A stretch of DNA of 64,000 nucleotides from Gracilaria domingensis (Eukaryota > Rhodophyta > Florideophyceae > Gracilariales > Gracilariaceae). A program made the position numbers and the translations under genes. This document shows positions 42,995 through 55,138 of the stretch, in pieces. The DNA lies in assembly GCA_022539475.1 (NCBI GenBank), contig VCMS01000118.1, positions 62,001 through 126,000 of the forward strand, in the 5' to 3' direction. The notes under the pieces were generated by a model. The model did not search any database. It saw nothing but the letters and a program-made list of their open reading frames with translations, and had not been told where the DNA came from. Every line of letters begins with the position of its first letter. Within the stretch, counting starts at the first letter, position 1.

Positions 42995-43531
42995 GTGTCA
43001 CCGATTCCACGGCCTCCCCAAAAGGCGGCTGGTAGGTATCCTAACATAGCGGGTTTCCTGGGTCGCAAAATAGATGAAAGAAATCAGGACATTGCTGAAC
43101 CAAACAGGACCAGATCTACTTATAATCAGTTCGAAACGTACATTCGGTTCAATGAAAGAGACAATGCCATCGTTATTAACACACGCTTGAAGAAGACGGT
43201 CGGAGATATCATGACTTTGTGCTTTCCGGATGGGTGGGAGCAGATGTCTTGGTCAGATTTGAAGAAGAATCACAAGAAGAGCGTATTAAAGGCTGTCGAT
43301 CGTGCTCTAAACTCACCGGATATGGTTGTTGTGAACCAGTGCATGTCCCAATGGGCCATTAAAAGCCTGATGGAGCAGAAACTTCATTCCATACAGAGTA
43401 AACCAACCAAACGCGCGACGAAAGTGAGAAAAGAAGGACAGGGAGCACCGAATGTTGTAACGGGAAACTCTGCCATTCATAGTATTCATTTTGACGTCTC
43501 CCAAACTAGAAGCTACCAAAAAACCTGTTAG
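42995..43531 (+). CDS. hypothetical protein, possible second CACTA gene
   Basis: A 178-codon frame, basic and soluble (FLGRKIDERNQDIAEPNRT, FETYIRFNERDNAIVINTRL, ALNSPDMVVVNQCMSQW). No domain is recognised. It is divergent from the transposase; CACTA elements usually carry a second, fast-evolving DNA-binding gene (TnpA-like), which is one possible role. No ATG is well placed; the upstream frame at 42867 may supply one by splicing or after a shift. Confidence 0.4.
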   Translation: MSPIPRPPQKAAGRYPNIAGFLGRKIDERNQDIAEPNRTRSTYNQFETYIRFNERDNAIVINTRLKKTVGDIMTLCFPDGWEQMSWSDLKKNHKKSVLKAVDRALNSPDMVVVNQCMSQWAIKSLMEQKLHSIQSKPTKRATKVRKEGQGAPNVVTGNSAIHSIHFDVSQTRSYQKTC

Positions 43532-43635
43532 TCTCCATGCAGTTCAGTAAAGAGTACATTATCTCAACCACTTGATGCGAATAATATTCATGGTGAAACA
43601 GATTTTTTCAAACCCGTCGTTTGGAAGACGCAAAC

Positions 43636-44100
43636 ATGGCTAGGAGTGAATCGCAACGCTCACAATTGATCAGAGGCGTCTATAAACATACGGTTGTTGA
43701 GAACAGGGGTACTCTGGTGACTATTTCGCCCAAAATTCTCCAACGAGAAGTATCTTCGACTCCCGTGATCCAACGTCAAATGCTTATGGAGAACATGGAA
43801 CGCACTCCTCAAAGCGCAAACATTATGGGCAAAAGAAATACAACAAGAAGCTACTTTGCGCCACACTTCAGTGCCAACCTGACGAAAGAGATGCCGGACA
43901 ATTTCTCTGCAGAAAATGCAAGCCGTGAAGCTATAAGCTTAAGTAACCGGCTACTTCAAGCAAGTAGAAGAAGCGATCATCTGCATACACAACACGTTAG
44001 CGAGCCAGAAATAGGAATCAAAGCAGCAATGACACCCAATCATGGTAAGAACAGATGTACGATCAAAGCGGAAGACAGGAACAAGGCGGAATGCAGATGA
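43636..44100 (+). CDS. hypothetical basic protein
   Basis: Starts at the ATG at 43636 (MARSESQRSQLIRGVYK); 155 codons to the TGA at 44100, Ser/Arg/Asn-rich and probably disordered. No domain is recognised. Same strand as 42995-43531, about 100 bases on, so it may be a further exon of the same unit. Confidence 0.35.
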   Translation: MARSESQRSQLIRGVYKHTVVENRGTLVTISPKILQREVSSTPVIQRQMLMENMERTPQSANIMGKRNTTRSYFAPHFSANLTKEMPDNFSAENASREAISLSNRLLQASRRSDHLHTQHVSEPEIGIKAAMTPNHGKNRCTIKAEDRNKAECR

Positions 44101-44834
44101 GACACAGAGTTTGACAAGGAAATCGTCTTATAAGGCGCCCCATTTCTTTGAAAGGTAGAGAATTACTTAGAAACGCACAAGGTGGTAACGCTGAATTAGA
44201 CACAGATATTACCTAACCCCAATGGTGAATATTTTGTTTGATACCAATACATACGCCAACGTTTCAATTCTGGTAGCTTTGGAGCTTTGGGAGGGTTTTG
44301 GAAGGCAATAGACAAGTTTTGAGAAAAATGCGATAATGAAGACATGAATCCTGTGTATTATCGAGCATTGGATGTGGTCAACTGCAACCCTGCCGAGCAC
44401 AATGAAGCCTCTCAGATTCACGGGAGTCAGATCAAGAATTGAAGCTTGGGCATATTACATGCTTCTCTGGACCAATAGGTTAACTGACGTAGTGCATCAA
44501 CTCGTCGGAAGTCAAAATGAGCAGAAAAACATGTGTGGGAGTGCTGAAATGATTTATGTCGCGCCATTTTCTAGTTCAAGGATACGGTTCAAACTGGGTT
44601 CATGGCCAGCAGGTTATGTCGTTCTTTCATCATCGGGGTGTTCGGAACGACCATGCTCAGATCCAAAAGTAGGGTTAGAAGACCATAAAGCCTTAACGAT
44701 ACACGAATTGCGACACACAGAATGCATACGTGTGCGTACACTAGTGGTTACCAGTGCGCAGGACACCAAATGAAATAAGGCCTCTGGTTATTCTCCTCCC
44801 CTCATCTACCTGGTGCCATGTTCGCTCTCAGCTC
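44101..44834. other. no supported gene
   Basis: One 133-codon frame (44372-44773, plus strand; begins MWSTATLPSTMKPLRF) has no domain and ends where the next ORF begins. It may be an exon of the same unit. Confidence 0.3.
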
Positions 44835-45605
44835 ATGAGCACCATCCGTACAAGCAACATTGACATATACTTCTTCTCTGTCCATAGTACTAGTATGGAC
44901 ATCACATTTGCTCAAATTGCTGCAAGCGGTGAACGTCTTGCACTTGTTTCCTACGCTTTCTCGGAATCAGAAACCAGTGTTCAGTCGAGTGCCGATCAAT
45001 CAGCAAGTGATGAAGTTGTATTGGTCCCAAACAAGATCATCCCGACTCATTTCAAAAGGTTTTCCATCAATATAAAACGAGCTCCAGAGCTTGATTCTGT
45101 GACAAGGCTCACAAGACATAGTCTGGAAGATGTTCCGAGACTAGCAGAAGAAAGTAACGGTACTAGTGAGGATTCAAGTGGACAATTGTCGAAAAATTGC
45201 GCTGATGGGGGTGCGCTGTCAAAAGAAGTGCTAAGGAAACGTAAGTATAGAGCAATCAATAAGAACCGCGAAAGGGAGAACAAGAAACGTCGCGACAGAT
45301 ATATGAAGAGGAAATTACCATTTACGTCAGATCTGGTGCAGAAGTTTGACCCACTACCTGATGCTAAGGTACGCGGCGGCTTTATACCTTATGAGCGAAA
45401 TATTCGCCTCCCGATCCGAGTGGCTCGCAATGACTGCGATGGAGAGCTGAGGATTATTCAAGTGCTCCGAAGGTACGAAATTGAAACATGGTACCACCAG
45501 TGGATACCAAATGTAAATAGTCAGCCAAGCTGTGCAGGACCATTGTACGCAATACAGAGCATTATGGGCAAGAGATCGGTGATCCACATTCAGAATGAAC
45601 AGTAA
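44835..45605 (+). CDS. hypothetical protein with bZIP-like basic stretch
   Basis: Starts at the ATG at 44835 (MSTIRTSNIDIYFFSVHS); 256 codons to the TAA at 45605. Its centre has a very basic run (EVLRKRKYRAINKNREREN followed by KKRRDRYMKRKL) like a bZIP basic region, but no leucine zipper follows. A charged C-terminus (ELRIIQVLRRYEIETWYHQW) comes next. It is likely nuclear and DNA-binding. It may be transposon-encoded. Confidence 0.4.
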   Translation: MSTIRTSNIDIYFFSVHSTSMDITFAQIAASGERLALVSYAFSESETSVQSSADQSASDEVVLVPNKIIPTHFKRFSINIKRAPELDSVTRLTRHSLEDVPRLAEESNGTSEDSSGQLSKNCADGGALSKEVLRKRKYRAINKNRERENKKRRDRYMKRKLPFTSDLVQKFDPLPDAKVRGGFIPYERNIRLPIRVARNDCDGELRIIQVLRRYEIETWYHQWIPNVNSQPSCAGPLYAIQSIMGKRSVIHIQNEQ

Positions 45606-46412
45606 GGAAATCGACGTAGAGCAATGAGAAGGATATTGACACAGCCAGCAGCGTGTGCGACTGACTTTGATTTACAATATTTTTCACGACAAACATGCTC
45701 GTGATTGAAATTGCCTCGGCCATAGTTGTTCTTATCATGAATAATATCTGGTGCAGACTTTGCTTGAATACGAAAACCCCCATTTTGACATTCAATGCGT
45801 TTCTTACAACCCACTCATGGGGTTGTGCATTATCTTTGGAACTGGTTCGGGTTTTACTCAGAACAGCTTCATTGTAATATATACCGCTCTCATTGTATTG
45901 CTTGTTAAGCCAGTGGGAACTGTATTGGTCTCTAACATGGTTTTCGGGACCATAGAAACACCATTGGCGCGATTGCTTCGTAAAAACTGGGTTTGTTTGC
46001 ACCGACATTCTCGATCGATCCCCCAATTCATATGAGCTTCCAAACTGTATCCCAACTTGGCCTTCTTATTGGCCGTAGGAGTACTTATAGTTACCGTACT
46101 GCATACCAACTATGGATATTTTCGAGATCTGTCTCCGTTGTTTTCGCTGGTGGTCGCGCAACTCCCGAGATCGAGGAAAGCTTTATTATCCTCTCCCTCT
46201 GGAGCGAAGAAGAGCAGCTCATTGTTTGCGGGTGCTCGACCAACAAGCATTTTCAGGCACAAAAGCTTGCTTCGGTCTTCTTCTAGAAGAGATTCGTGGA
46301 GCTCGTATGCAATTGCCGCTTCAGCATTTGGGCGCTCATAGTCTTTTAGCTTTACAAACACCATGGATGGATTTGCCAAGATTGTGGAAGACCAGAACGA
46401 AGCGAATATTGC
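45606..46412. other. no clear gene
   Basis: Overlapping frames on both strands (for example 45562-46026 minus, 46112-46543 plus) of similar length and without domains. None can be preferred. Confidence 0.3.
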
Positions 46413-46808
46413 GTGGTCATTCAATCTTCACTCCTTCTCCCTATTACTCAGCAGCGTTCGTTGGCGCATCTGTCTCAACTGGGAGTGCGTGCAAGACAGA
46501 GCGGTGTGGTGTTTGTATGTGCGGAGGACCAGGACGCGTTTGAGGTGGTGTTAAATCGGAGAAATCTGCAGAAGAGCAGCACGTCCTCAAAGTGTGCGCT
46601 GATCGGCAAGGTGGCCAAGATTGCGGCTGATATTGAGGGAGAGTTTTTCGCGGCAAACGGAGTGGCTCTTCCTCACGGCATGTTTCAAGAAATGCGCAAA
46701 CGACACGAGAAGGAGTATAATGGGCTTTTATTGGCGTATGAACGCACGTACGAAGGCAAGATCGAACGGGATGAGGCTGCGGATGGCTTACGGCACTATA
46801 GAGAATAA
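46413..46808 (+). CDS. hypothetical protein fragment
   Basis: 131 codons. From about residue 25 it reads like a normal charged helical protein (RQSGVVFVCAEDQDAFEVVL, FQEMRKRHEKEYNGLLLAYE). The first residues overlap a better-looking frame on the same strand (46112-46543), so a shift near 46.45 kb is possible. The family is not recognised. Confidence 0.3.
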   Translation: MVIQSSLLLPITQQRSLAHLSQLGVRARQSGVVFVCAEDQDAFEVVLNRRNLQKSSTSSKCALIGKVAKIAADIEGEFFAANGVALPHGMFQEMRKRHEKEYNGLLLAYERTYEGKIERDEAADGLRHYRE

Positions 46809-47416
46809 GAGCGTGAACAGTTCGAATTGAAAGGCAACAGGGCCACAGAGGCCTAAGTGGAGAAAAAAGTTTGAGCTCAGTAATGCTCCGTGATTTAATT
46901 AGAAGCTAGCTACGTATAGAAAGTATATTTTCAGCACTATAAAGGCACCTGATCGCGGAGATTCGCGATCAGAGAGGACGCCAGAGGGACGAAGCCATCT
47001 GACGCTCAGTTTCATGGTGCCGTATCGTGATCTTTGGCCGTGATTTGGCACAGTTATAACTTTCGCGATATCAATTCGCGTCCATTGATGACAGAAAGCA
47101 CCATGGCAGAAGTTGGTAACACAGCAAAGGGCACCGTTCCGCAGAGTACAATTGTTGGACTTGAAGCTCTGATGAGGAGTGTAGACGAAGAGGGATACGT
47201 GCGCCGCGCTGGAGTTGGCTGCTGGCCGAGTTGCGAAAGATGGGGACAGTGATCGGGCACACTTTCAGAGCTGGAAGAGATGGCGGTTGCTTTGCTCCTG
47301 AAGGTTGCTCTCGTCTTAGCGACGGTAGCTTTTATTAAGAAATGCCCAGACCGAGCCTTGGCAGCTAGTCTTCCTTATCAGACGCCTGAGGGATTCCACT
47401 CCGAAGAGCTAACCTC
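46809..47416. other. spacer before the Copia array
   Basis: Short frames only. It ends at the 5-base target site AATAA (47417-47421) of the Copia array. Confidence 0.4.
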
Positions 47417-47421
47417 AATAA

Positions 47422-47885
47422 TGTAGAGAGTACACACGCTAAACATGTAAGTGTGTCAGAAGGTTACGAGAGATATACAGATCTGTTATTGAGCAGATCA
47501 CTTAGTATTGCTATATGTTACGATAGAAGTTATTGTGAGAGCTCCTGCTGTAGTCTAGCTCAATGTGGGGCGCTGGTTTAGGCAGGTTTACAGCGTCTGG
47601 AAGTACATAAGTTGTTGAGTAGAATAGTTGAGGAGGAAAAAGATGAGGACCATCCTATTCAACGTAAACTACTATCACAAGTATCTCATTCTCCGTCAAG
47701 CAGCTTCATCAGGAGCCGTAATTGGCACGCAAGCAGCTCTAGTTAGAGCCGCCACTGCGTTTGGCTCGACAAGCCGTAGCACAGTCCTCTACAGGACCGG
47801 TCGCCGACTGTCTCGCCTTCTCTGTTGTCTATTGTTCGGACCACTTTTGGTCAGACTGTAGTCAACCTTCACAGTTTTGTGAACA
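47422..47885 (+). repeat. Copia LTR 1
   Basis: 464 bp, TG...CA ends, preceded by the target duplication AATAA. It contains a short open frame shared by all three LTRs, with no recognised function. Confidence 0.95.
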
Positions 47886-47940
47886 GTTATAACTGTTTCA
47901 GCTGTTTTGGTGCACCAGCAATTATAACGCACACCTAGAA

Positions 47941-50900
47941 ATGGCTACTTCGGACAACAGCATCGCTGAGGAAGTAAGAGTATCCGATCCTGGACCTTCA
48001 AACGACGAGATGGAACGGATTGGTTCGTTTCCAATTGCTACGGACGAAACTCTCAATGAGATTGGTGACCCTGACCCACCTCCTGATGGTGCCTCTCCAG
48101 AACTTGTCGCTCAGTACAAGAGCGATGTCGAGTCCTACGCCAGAGAAATGCTGGAAGCTTTCAAGGAAACCGATGTCAAGGACGAATGGCTATGGCTTGA
48201 GTTCACAGCTACGTTCCGAGCGCACACAATTGGAGTTCTCTCGAAGGCGACAACGTTGAAGTGGATAGAGTTTCTGATCGAGCGTGGTGTTTATGTCAAA
48301 CGCCAGCAAGGATACCCCCGAAAGAAGGCCCTCGCCGAATGCCTCACTCAGTCGACATTTGTTGCAACTGAAGGTACACACCCTGTTTCAAGAGAAGGCC
48401 CAGCAGTTAACGATACTGCTCTCGAAGGAGTTCAACGAGCTCAGCAGGATATCAGTCGGCACGCTGTGTCATCCAGACCACGCCACTCGTTACAGAATAA
48501 GAACAATCCTGTGCCGAATTACGAACCTCCTGCAAACAAACAGACTTATGGCGAGCACCAACCAGAAGCACCTGTTTCACATCGTCAAGAATCATACAAG
48601 CCGGGCTCCAGAACCAGGGTTCACGATATTCTTCCGAACATTATTGCCCATTCATCCAAACAGGTGAAGAACAAGTCTGACGGTTCGAATATCAACGATG
48701 GGAACGAACGCTCACTGGGGCTCAATGGCATCATCAAAGCACATCAAGGGCGTAAGCGTTTCTGTGGCGGATTCGATGAGGATCTTCGACAGTTCCTCGA
48801 GTTCTATGACACGATGGCTCGCGTATGCAAACTAACGGACCTAGAAAAGGTTGAAGCTTTGCCAGTGATGCTCGACGAGGACGCATTGTCGCTGTACATC
48901 GAGAACTACCGTCCAGAAACCTCTTATGAAGAGATGCTACAACTGCTCATCGACAATTATGTCAGTGAGGAGCAGCGTAACAGAACTCTGATTCTATGGC
49001 AATCGCTCAGGTTGTCTCAGTTCATGAGAGAACATCCCGAGAAGAGCGAACTAGAAGTTTTCAGATCTTTTTGCCACAAGCTCTCTACTCTTCAGAAACA
49101 ACTCGATCCGTCATACCGTACAGACAACTTTCTCAGGGACCAGCTGATCGTTGCGGTGGATACAAATCGAATCACGCAATCACTCCGCGAACGGATCCCA
49201 ACTACGTCGCAAGATGCACGCAGTAGAATTGCTACTTTCCTCTCTAGCGAACCGCAGTCGGCAGGAGCGTTTACAGTTTCCTCGAGAGCTCAAGGCTCCC
49301 GTAGAGAGGCACATTACAGCCTTGGAAACACATATGGTGGGGATGCAAGGAAGAACTTTAAAGGGTTCACGAAGAACAGAAGTCGAAAGATATCTTCCCG
49401 ATCCTTCAGAGGCAAGAAAGGATGTTACGTTTGTGGCCAGGACCATCTTGCACGAACCCGCCACAGTCCTTCCGAGGTCAAGGCTGCCATTGATCGTATG
49501 CGAAAGCACAGACCATCTGCGTATCTTACAGTAGAGGACATGGCACATGTGATGGACGACGTGCTGGAAAAAGATTCTGGTGAAGAGGAAGCCGACGACG
49601 TTAACTATGTGTACTCTTCGGATGAAGACTCTGAACACGAGGAAGATGGCATATGGTACATTGCAGAAGACGGAATGTCTCTGCATAAAGGGGACGAACA
49701 GCGCCTCGCAAATGCGTCTTTCATACACGGATCTTCGTACAATTATGACCTCCACTCAGCTCTATCTGCCATGAACGAAGAACTTTCACAAGGCGAGGTC
49801 GAGGAGTTCAAGGGCATTCTTCTAGATACATGTGCGAATCGCTCAAGTGTCATGTCTTACTCTCAAAACAAAGCTTATTGCGATGCATTTTACGTACCTT
49901 GCCGTTTGGAACAGGATAACACGAGAAGTCTGACAGGAATTGGGGGCACAAAGAGAGCCATAGGTACCGCGACGATTCCTATTCCGTTCAAGGACTTAGG
50001 GCTGGTAATCGATGTCCAATTTCAGATTCTCGCCGGGAACGTACCAAGCCTTCTCAGCATAAAGGATATGGTTGAAAACGGGCTGGAAATCAGTATTCAG
50101 AAGCGCCAAGTGTTGTACAAACACCTTACACAGCCTCTCACATTTAAGAACTATTTTCTTGTCCACAAATGGGACCCCGAAGATATTGATTACTGTCTTT
50201 ACACTGAAGCTGAGTTGCGAAAGCTCCATCGCGTGTTCGGACATCCAACTGTTCATACATTTCTGAATTTCTTGAAGCGAGCCAGGCCAGATGAGATGAA
50301 CAAGGACGTTCGCGATGCTGTCGATGAACTTACGAAAGCTTGCAATACCTGTGCAACTCACGCCTCCAGCCCCCGCAGGTTTAAGTTAACTATCGGTACA
50401 GACGACCTGAAATTCAATCACATTGTCGCAATTGATATAATGTATATCAACAACAAGCCTCTCCTACACGCTGTCGACGAGGCAACGCACTACAGCGCTG
50501 CATTATTTCTGAACCATGTGCGGTCCTCCGATGTTTGGAAGGCTTTTCTGCGATGTTGGTCGCGTTTGTATCTCGGTCCCCCAGATTTTCTTCGAGTCGA
50601 TCAAGGCAGTAACTTTGTCTCGAAAGAGTTTCTCGATACCGCAGAAACCGATGGAATATCCGTCCTACAGGCCCCAGTGGAGTCCCCTTCGACAATGTCG
50701 CATGTCGAAAGATATCATGGGCCTTTACGGAACGCATATCTCAAGATCAGGGAGAACAGTCAAGGACCAAGACAGATGCAGATTGTCTACAAATGGCCAT
50801 CAAATCTGTGAATGACACCGTAGGACCCGAAGGCCTCTGCCCTACACTCCTGTTGTTTGGTTCTCTACCTCGCCCAGCTTGTAGGATTCCAGCCGAGACA

Positions 50901-51346
50901 CAGTTGCAGAGATCAGCAGCAATCGAAGCTGCCAAGAAGGAAGTGCAGAAAGAGCAAGCTAAACGAAGACTCTCCTTTGGTTTGAAGCACAGCGGTGGCC
51001 CGAAAGGGAAGGAGCACAGCGAGAGGCTAGTCAAATTGCCTGCAGGCTCCCCTGTTTATGTGTATCGTGACACATCAAAACTCTGGGAGGGTCCATTTTC
51101 CCTCATCCAAGTGGAAGGAGAAACGGTAGTGGTTCAGCTGCCTCACGGAAGACGTATTTTTCGGTCGCATGTGGTCAAACCTGTAACTGATTCTGATTTA
51201 AAACTACACAATGCAGTCAAATTCAACCAGAAAAAGTCTGGAGTGAGAGGTGACGTTCCAACCTCAACTTGGAAAACGAAGGAGAACGTTAACTCTAAAC
51301 GATCAAACCCGCTGAATGAAAAAGCACTTTCCGATGTTGTGGTAAC
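47941..51346 (+). other. Copia body 1: gag, protease and integrase part
   Basis: Gag-like head (MATSDNSIAEEVRVSD), a zinc-knuckle-like CYVCGQDHLA, a protease-like LLDTCANRSS, the integrase zinc domain (HRVFGHPTVH, ACNTCATH) and integrase core (VAIDIMYINN, VDQGSNFVSK, SHVERYHGPL). Treated as a fossil part. Confidence 0.85.
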
Positions 51347-53040
51347 TGTGAGAGCGAATGAGTAGTGAGGCGTTGGAGAACAAGACTGTGTGTCTGGTTC
51401 TCCTCAGCACTGCTTTAATAGTGAAAGAAGCAGATGCTTAAACGGGTGCTAATTTATGTAAATGGGTGCCACCTAATGTACAGTACTACTGACACCCCCC
51501 CTCGATCGGTACGGGTTTAAAGTCGTAGGACTATGAATCAGTAGGCGGTCGAAATCTACAATAGGTGTGCCCCAGATTTGAACTTTTCTATTCAGTGTTA
51601 AGAAATAGGTTAAGAATTACAATCATTGAAGTAATCCAGCAAAATAAATATAGTGGTTACAGTGATATTTCTGTTCAACCATAAAAAATATATTTGTTGT
51701 GCTTTGTTCACCACACCCAGTTCCTTATGGCCTGGTGTAAATGTTTAGTGCGTGGCTCAACACAATCATCCTTGGTTCGCATTGAAAGCGATTCCAATAA
51801 GTACCGACATTAAAGGCGGTTGAAAAACTTGAATGGTGTCCAAGTAATTTGTCGCGGTAGTTATCCATTCAATTCAAGAAACCAAATCTCTTACTATCTT
51901 CTTCAGCCTCCGGCATCATTTCTATATTAATTTGTCAGGAACCGACTGCCATCTTAAGTAGTGCTGCTTCTTTTGATATAGTTCAGCACAAGAAAAGAAA
52001 AAAAGATGTGCTCAAATTGCGGTTACGGATGTAAAATGTGCGAAAAAGAAAGATTCGGCATGAGAATGCAATAAAAGCATCGTAAATGCGAGGGCAGCGT
52101 GCCCGTAGGTCCATTAACCTGTGAGAGCGAATGAGTAGTGAGGCGTTGGAGAACAAAACTGTGTGTCTGGTTCTCCTCAGCACTGCTTTAATAGTGAAAG
52201 AAGCAGTTGCTTAAACGGGTGCTAATCTATGTAAATGAGTGCCACCTAATGTGCAGTACTACTGACACCCCCCCTCGTCCGGTACGGGTTTAAAGTCGTA
52301 GGACTGTGAAGCGGTTGGCGGTCGAAATCTACAATAGGTGTGCCCCGGATTTGAACTTTTCTGTTAAGTGTTAAGAAATTGGCCAAGAATTACAATCATT
52401 GAAGTAATCCAGCAAAATAAATATAGTGGTTACAGTGATATTTCTGTTCCACCATAAAGAATATATTTGTTGTGCTTTGTTCACCACACCCAGTTCCTTA
52501 TGGCCTGGTGTGAATATTTGGTGCGTCGCTCAACACAATCTTCTTTGGTTCGCATTGAAAGCGATTCCAATAAGTACCGACATTAAAGGCGGTTGAAAAA
52601 CTTGAATGGTGTCCACGTAATTTGTCGCGGTAGTTATCCATTCAATTAAAGAAACCAAATCTTTTACTATCTTCTTCAGCCTCCGGCATCATTTCTATAT
52701 TAATTTGTCAGGAACCGACTGCCATCTTAAGTAGTGCTGCTCCTTTTGATATAGTTCAGCACAAGAAAAGAAAAAAAGATGTGCTCAAATTGCGGTTACG
52801 GATGTAAAATGTGCGAAAAAGAAAGATTCGGCATGAGAATGCAATAAAAGCATCGTAAATGCGAGGGCAGCGTGCCCGTAGGTCCATTAACCTGTGAGAG
52901 CGAATGAGTAGTGAGGCGTTGGAGAACAAGACTGTGTGTCTGGTTCTCCTCAGCACTGCTTTAATAGTGAAAGAAGCAGATGCTTAAACGGGTGCTAATC
53001 TATGTAAATGGGTGTAACCTAATGTACAGTACTACTGACA
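51347..53040 (+). mobile_element. nested miniature (TRIM-like) LTR element in tandem form, body 1
   Basis: Three 148-bp LTR-like repeats (51347-51494, 52120-52267, 52893-53040; TGTGAGAGCG...CTACTGACA) separate two non-coding stretches of 625 bp. The unit is flanked by the 5-base duplication GTAAC (51342-51346 and 53041-53045). Short LTRs, no coding capacity and tandem sharing of LTRs fit the TRIM class. It sits inside the Copia body. Confidence 0.85.
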
Positions 53041-53049
53041 GTAACTGCC

Positions 53050-54619
53050 ATGTTTGGGAGCCCCACGACTCTCCAAGATATCACGGACAACCCCTCGAGC
53101 CATGCATTTGTCGAGTCAAGGAAAAAGGAACTCTCTCAATTGGAAAAACGCAACACGTTCAAGGTCGTGGATTTGGACTCAGTGCCTTCCAACGTGCGGA
53201 TATTCGGAAGCCGATGGGTCGATCTGGTGAAGACCGTGAATGGAAACACTTTCGAGAGATCGAGATTGGTTGCGCAAAACTTTCGGGATGAGGGCGCATT
53301 ACATATCGCCACCAAGTCTCCTACAGTGTCACGCCTTGGCCAACGAGTGACTCTCTCCGTAGCGGCACTGTTTCCCAATTACAGTGCATATGTGAGGGAC
53401 ATTTCCCAAGCATACGTCCAATCTGCTTCCCCAATCAAGCGAGATATTTACCTCAGGCCACCTCAGGAAATGGGACTCGCAGAGAACAAGGTGCTACAAG
53501 TACTCAAACCACTCTATGGTATACCAGAGAGCGGGCTTTACTGGTTTGTAACATACCATGCTCATCATAAGGACAATCTGGGAATGTTACCCATGAAGCC
53601 AGACGTTTGTTTGCTCTACAGGAGAGGACAGGCAGAACTGGAGGGAGTCGTTGCTCTGCAAGTAGATGATTCACTGGGAGTAGGAAATGAAGACTTTTTG
53701 GAAGATGAAGAACGAGAGTGTCAACGTTTCCAGACCGTACAGAGCAAGCCGAGGAAGGTATTGGAGACTGGTACTAGTGTGGACTTCAATGGCACTGTTA
53801 TTTCCAAACTCGCGGATAATGTGCTTGAAGCGACGCAGAGGAAGAAGCTTCAGTCTGTAGCGAAGGTTTCGGATGCCAAGCAATTTGGCAGTATCAGAGC
53901 TCAGATACAATACATAGGATGCTGCACGAGGCCGGATCTTTGCGCTTCAGTTCAGCTGCTTGCCAGTTCCTGTAATAGTCCAAGTCCAAAGGACTACAAA
54001 GAGTTGAACAAAGTTGTACACCGCTGTGCAAGCACTGTCAATGTTGGCTTGAAGTTCGTACCGCTGGACATCAGTTCTGTTCGTCTGGCGTTGTTCACAG
54101 ACGCTTCATTTGCCAACGCAGATGAGATGAAGTCGCAAATTGGGTTTGTGTTGGTTCTTGTGGACGGTACGAACAGAGCAAACATATTGCACTACGGAAG
54201 TTCTCGATGCAAAAGAGTTACACGATCTGTCATGGCAGCGGAGATTCATGGTCTACTGTACGGTTTTGACAATGCGTTTGTCGCGAAGAGCATGTTGGAG
54301 GAAGTCTTGGGACGAGAAGTAGCGATTGATGCATATGTTGACTCCCGAACTGTATTTAACGTCATTGCCAAGAGCAGTGCCACACTGGAAAAGCGATTGC
54401 AAATCGACGTCGCATCGATGCGTGAATGTCATTCGAGGGGTGAACTACGTTTTCTTGCGTGGATACCGGGCTCTGAAAACTATGCCGACGGTTTAACGAA
54501 GTCTTTAGTTTCAGATTCACACCCACTTTGGCACCTTCTGGTAACAAATGAACTGAAAATCAATCCAAGAGGTTGGGTACAAACAGCTTCGAACTCTTTT
54601 CGAAAGAGAAAACTTGGAG
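53050..54619 (+). other. Copia body 1: reverse transcriptase and RNase H part
   Basis: Copia-type reverse transcriptase (SRWVDLVKTVNGNTFERSRL, KPLYGIPESGLYW, active-site region ALQVDDSLG) followed by RNase H (LALFTDASFAN, SVMAAEIHGL, AYVDSRTVF). A purine-rich stretch (GAAAGAGAAAACTTGGAG) precedes LTR 2 as polypurine tract. Treated as a fossil part. Confidence 0.9.
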
Positions 54620-55083
54620 TGTAGAGAGTACACACGCTAAACATGTAAGTGTGTCAGAAGGTTACGAGAGATATACAGATCTGTTATTGAGCAGATCACT
54701 TAGTATTGCTATATGTTACGATAGAAGTTATTGTGAGAGCTCCTGCTGTAGTCTAGCTCAATGTGGGGCGCTGGTTTAGGCAGGTTTACAGCGTCTGGAA
54801 GTACATAAGTTGTTGAGTAGAATAGTTGAGGAGGAAAAAGATGAGGACCATCCTATTCAACGTAAACTACTATCACAAGTATCTCATTCTCCGTCAAGCA
54901 GCTTCATCAGGAGCCGTAATTGGCACGCAAGCAGCTCTAGTTAGAGCCGCCACTGCGTTTGGCTCGACAAGCCGTAGCACAGTCCTCTACAGGACCGGTC
55001 GCCGACTGTCTCGCCTTCTCTGTTGTCTATTGTTCGGACCACTTTTGGTCAGACTGTAGTCAACCTTCACAGTTTTGTGAACA
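54620..55083 (+). repeat. Copia LTR 2 (shared by both bodies)
   Basis: 464 bp. It serves as 3' LTR of body 1 and 5' LTR of body 2. There is no target duplication on either side, which shows the array did not arise from two separate insertions. Confidence 0.95.
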
Positions 55084-55138
55084 GTTATAACTGTTTCAGC
55101 TGTTTTGGTGCACCAGCAATTATAACGCACACCTAGAA

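Noticed and set aside
43034-43051. 18-nt mini-intron (GTAGGT...CTAACATAG)
   Set aside because: The surrounding frame reads straight through it, and removing it gives a stop. It shows how easily such look-alikes arise.
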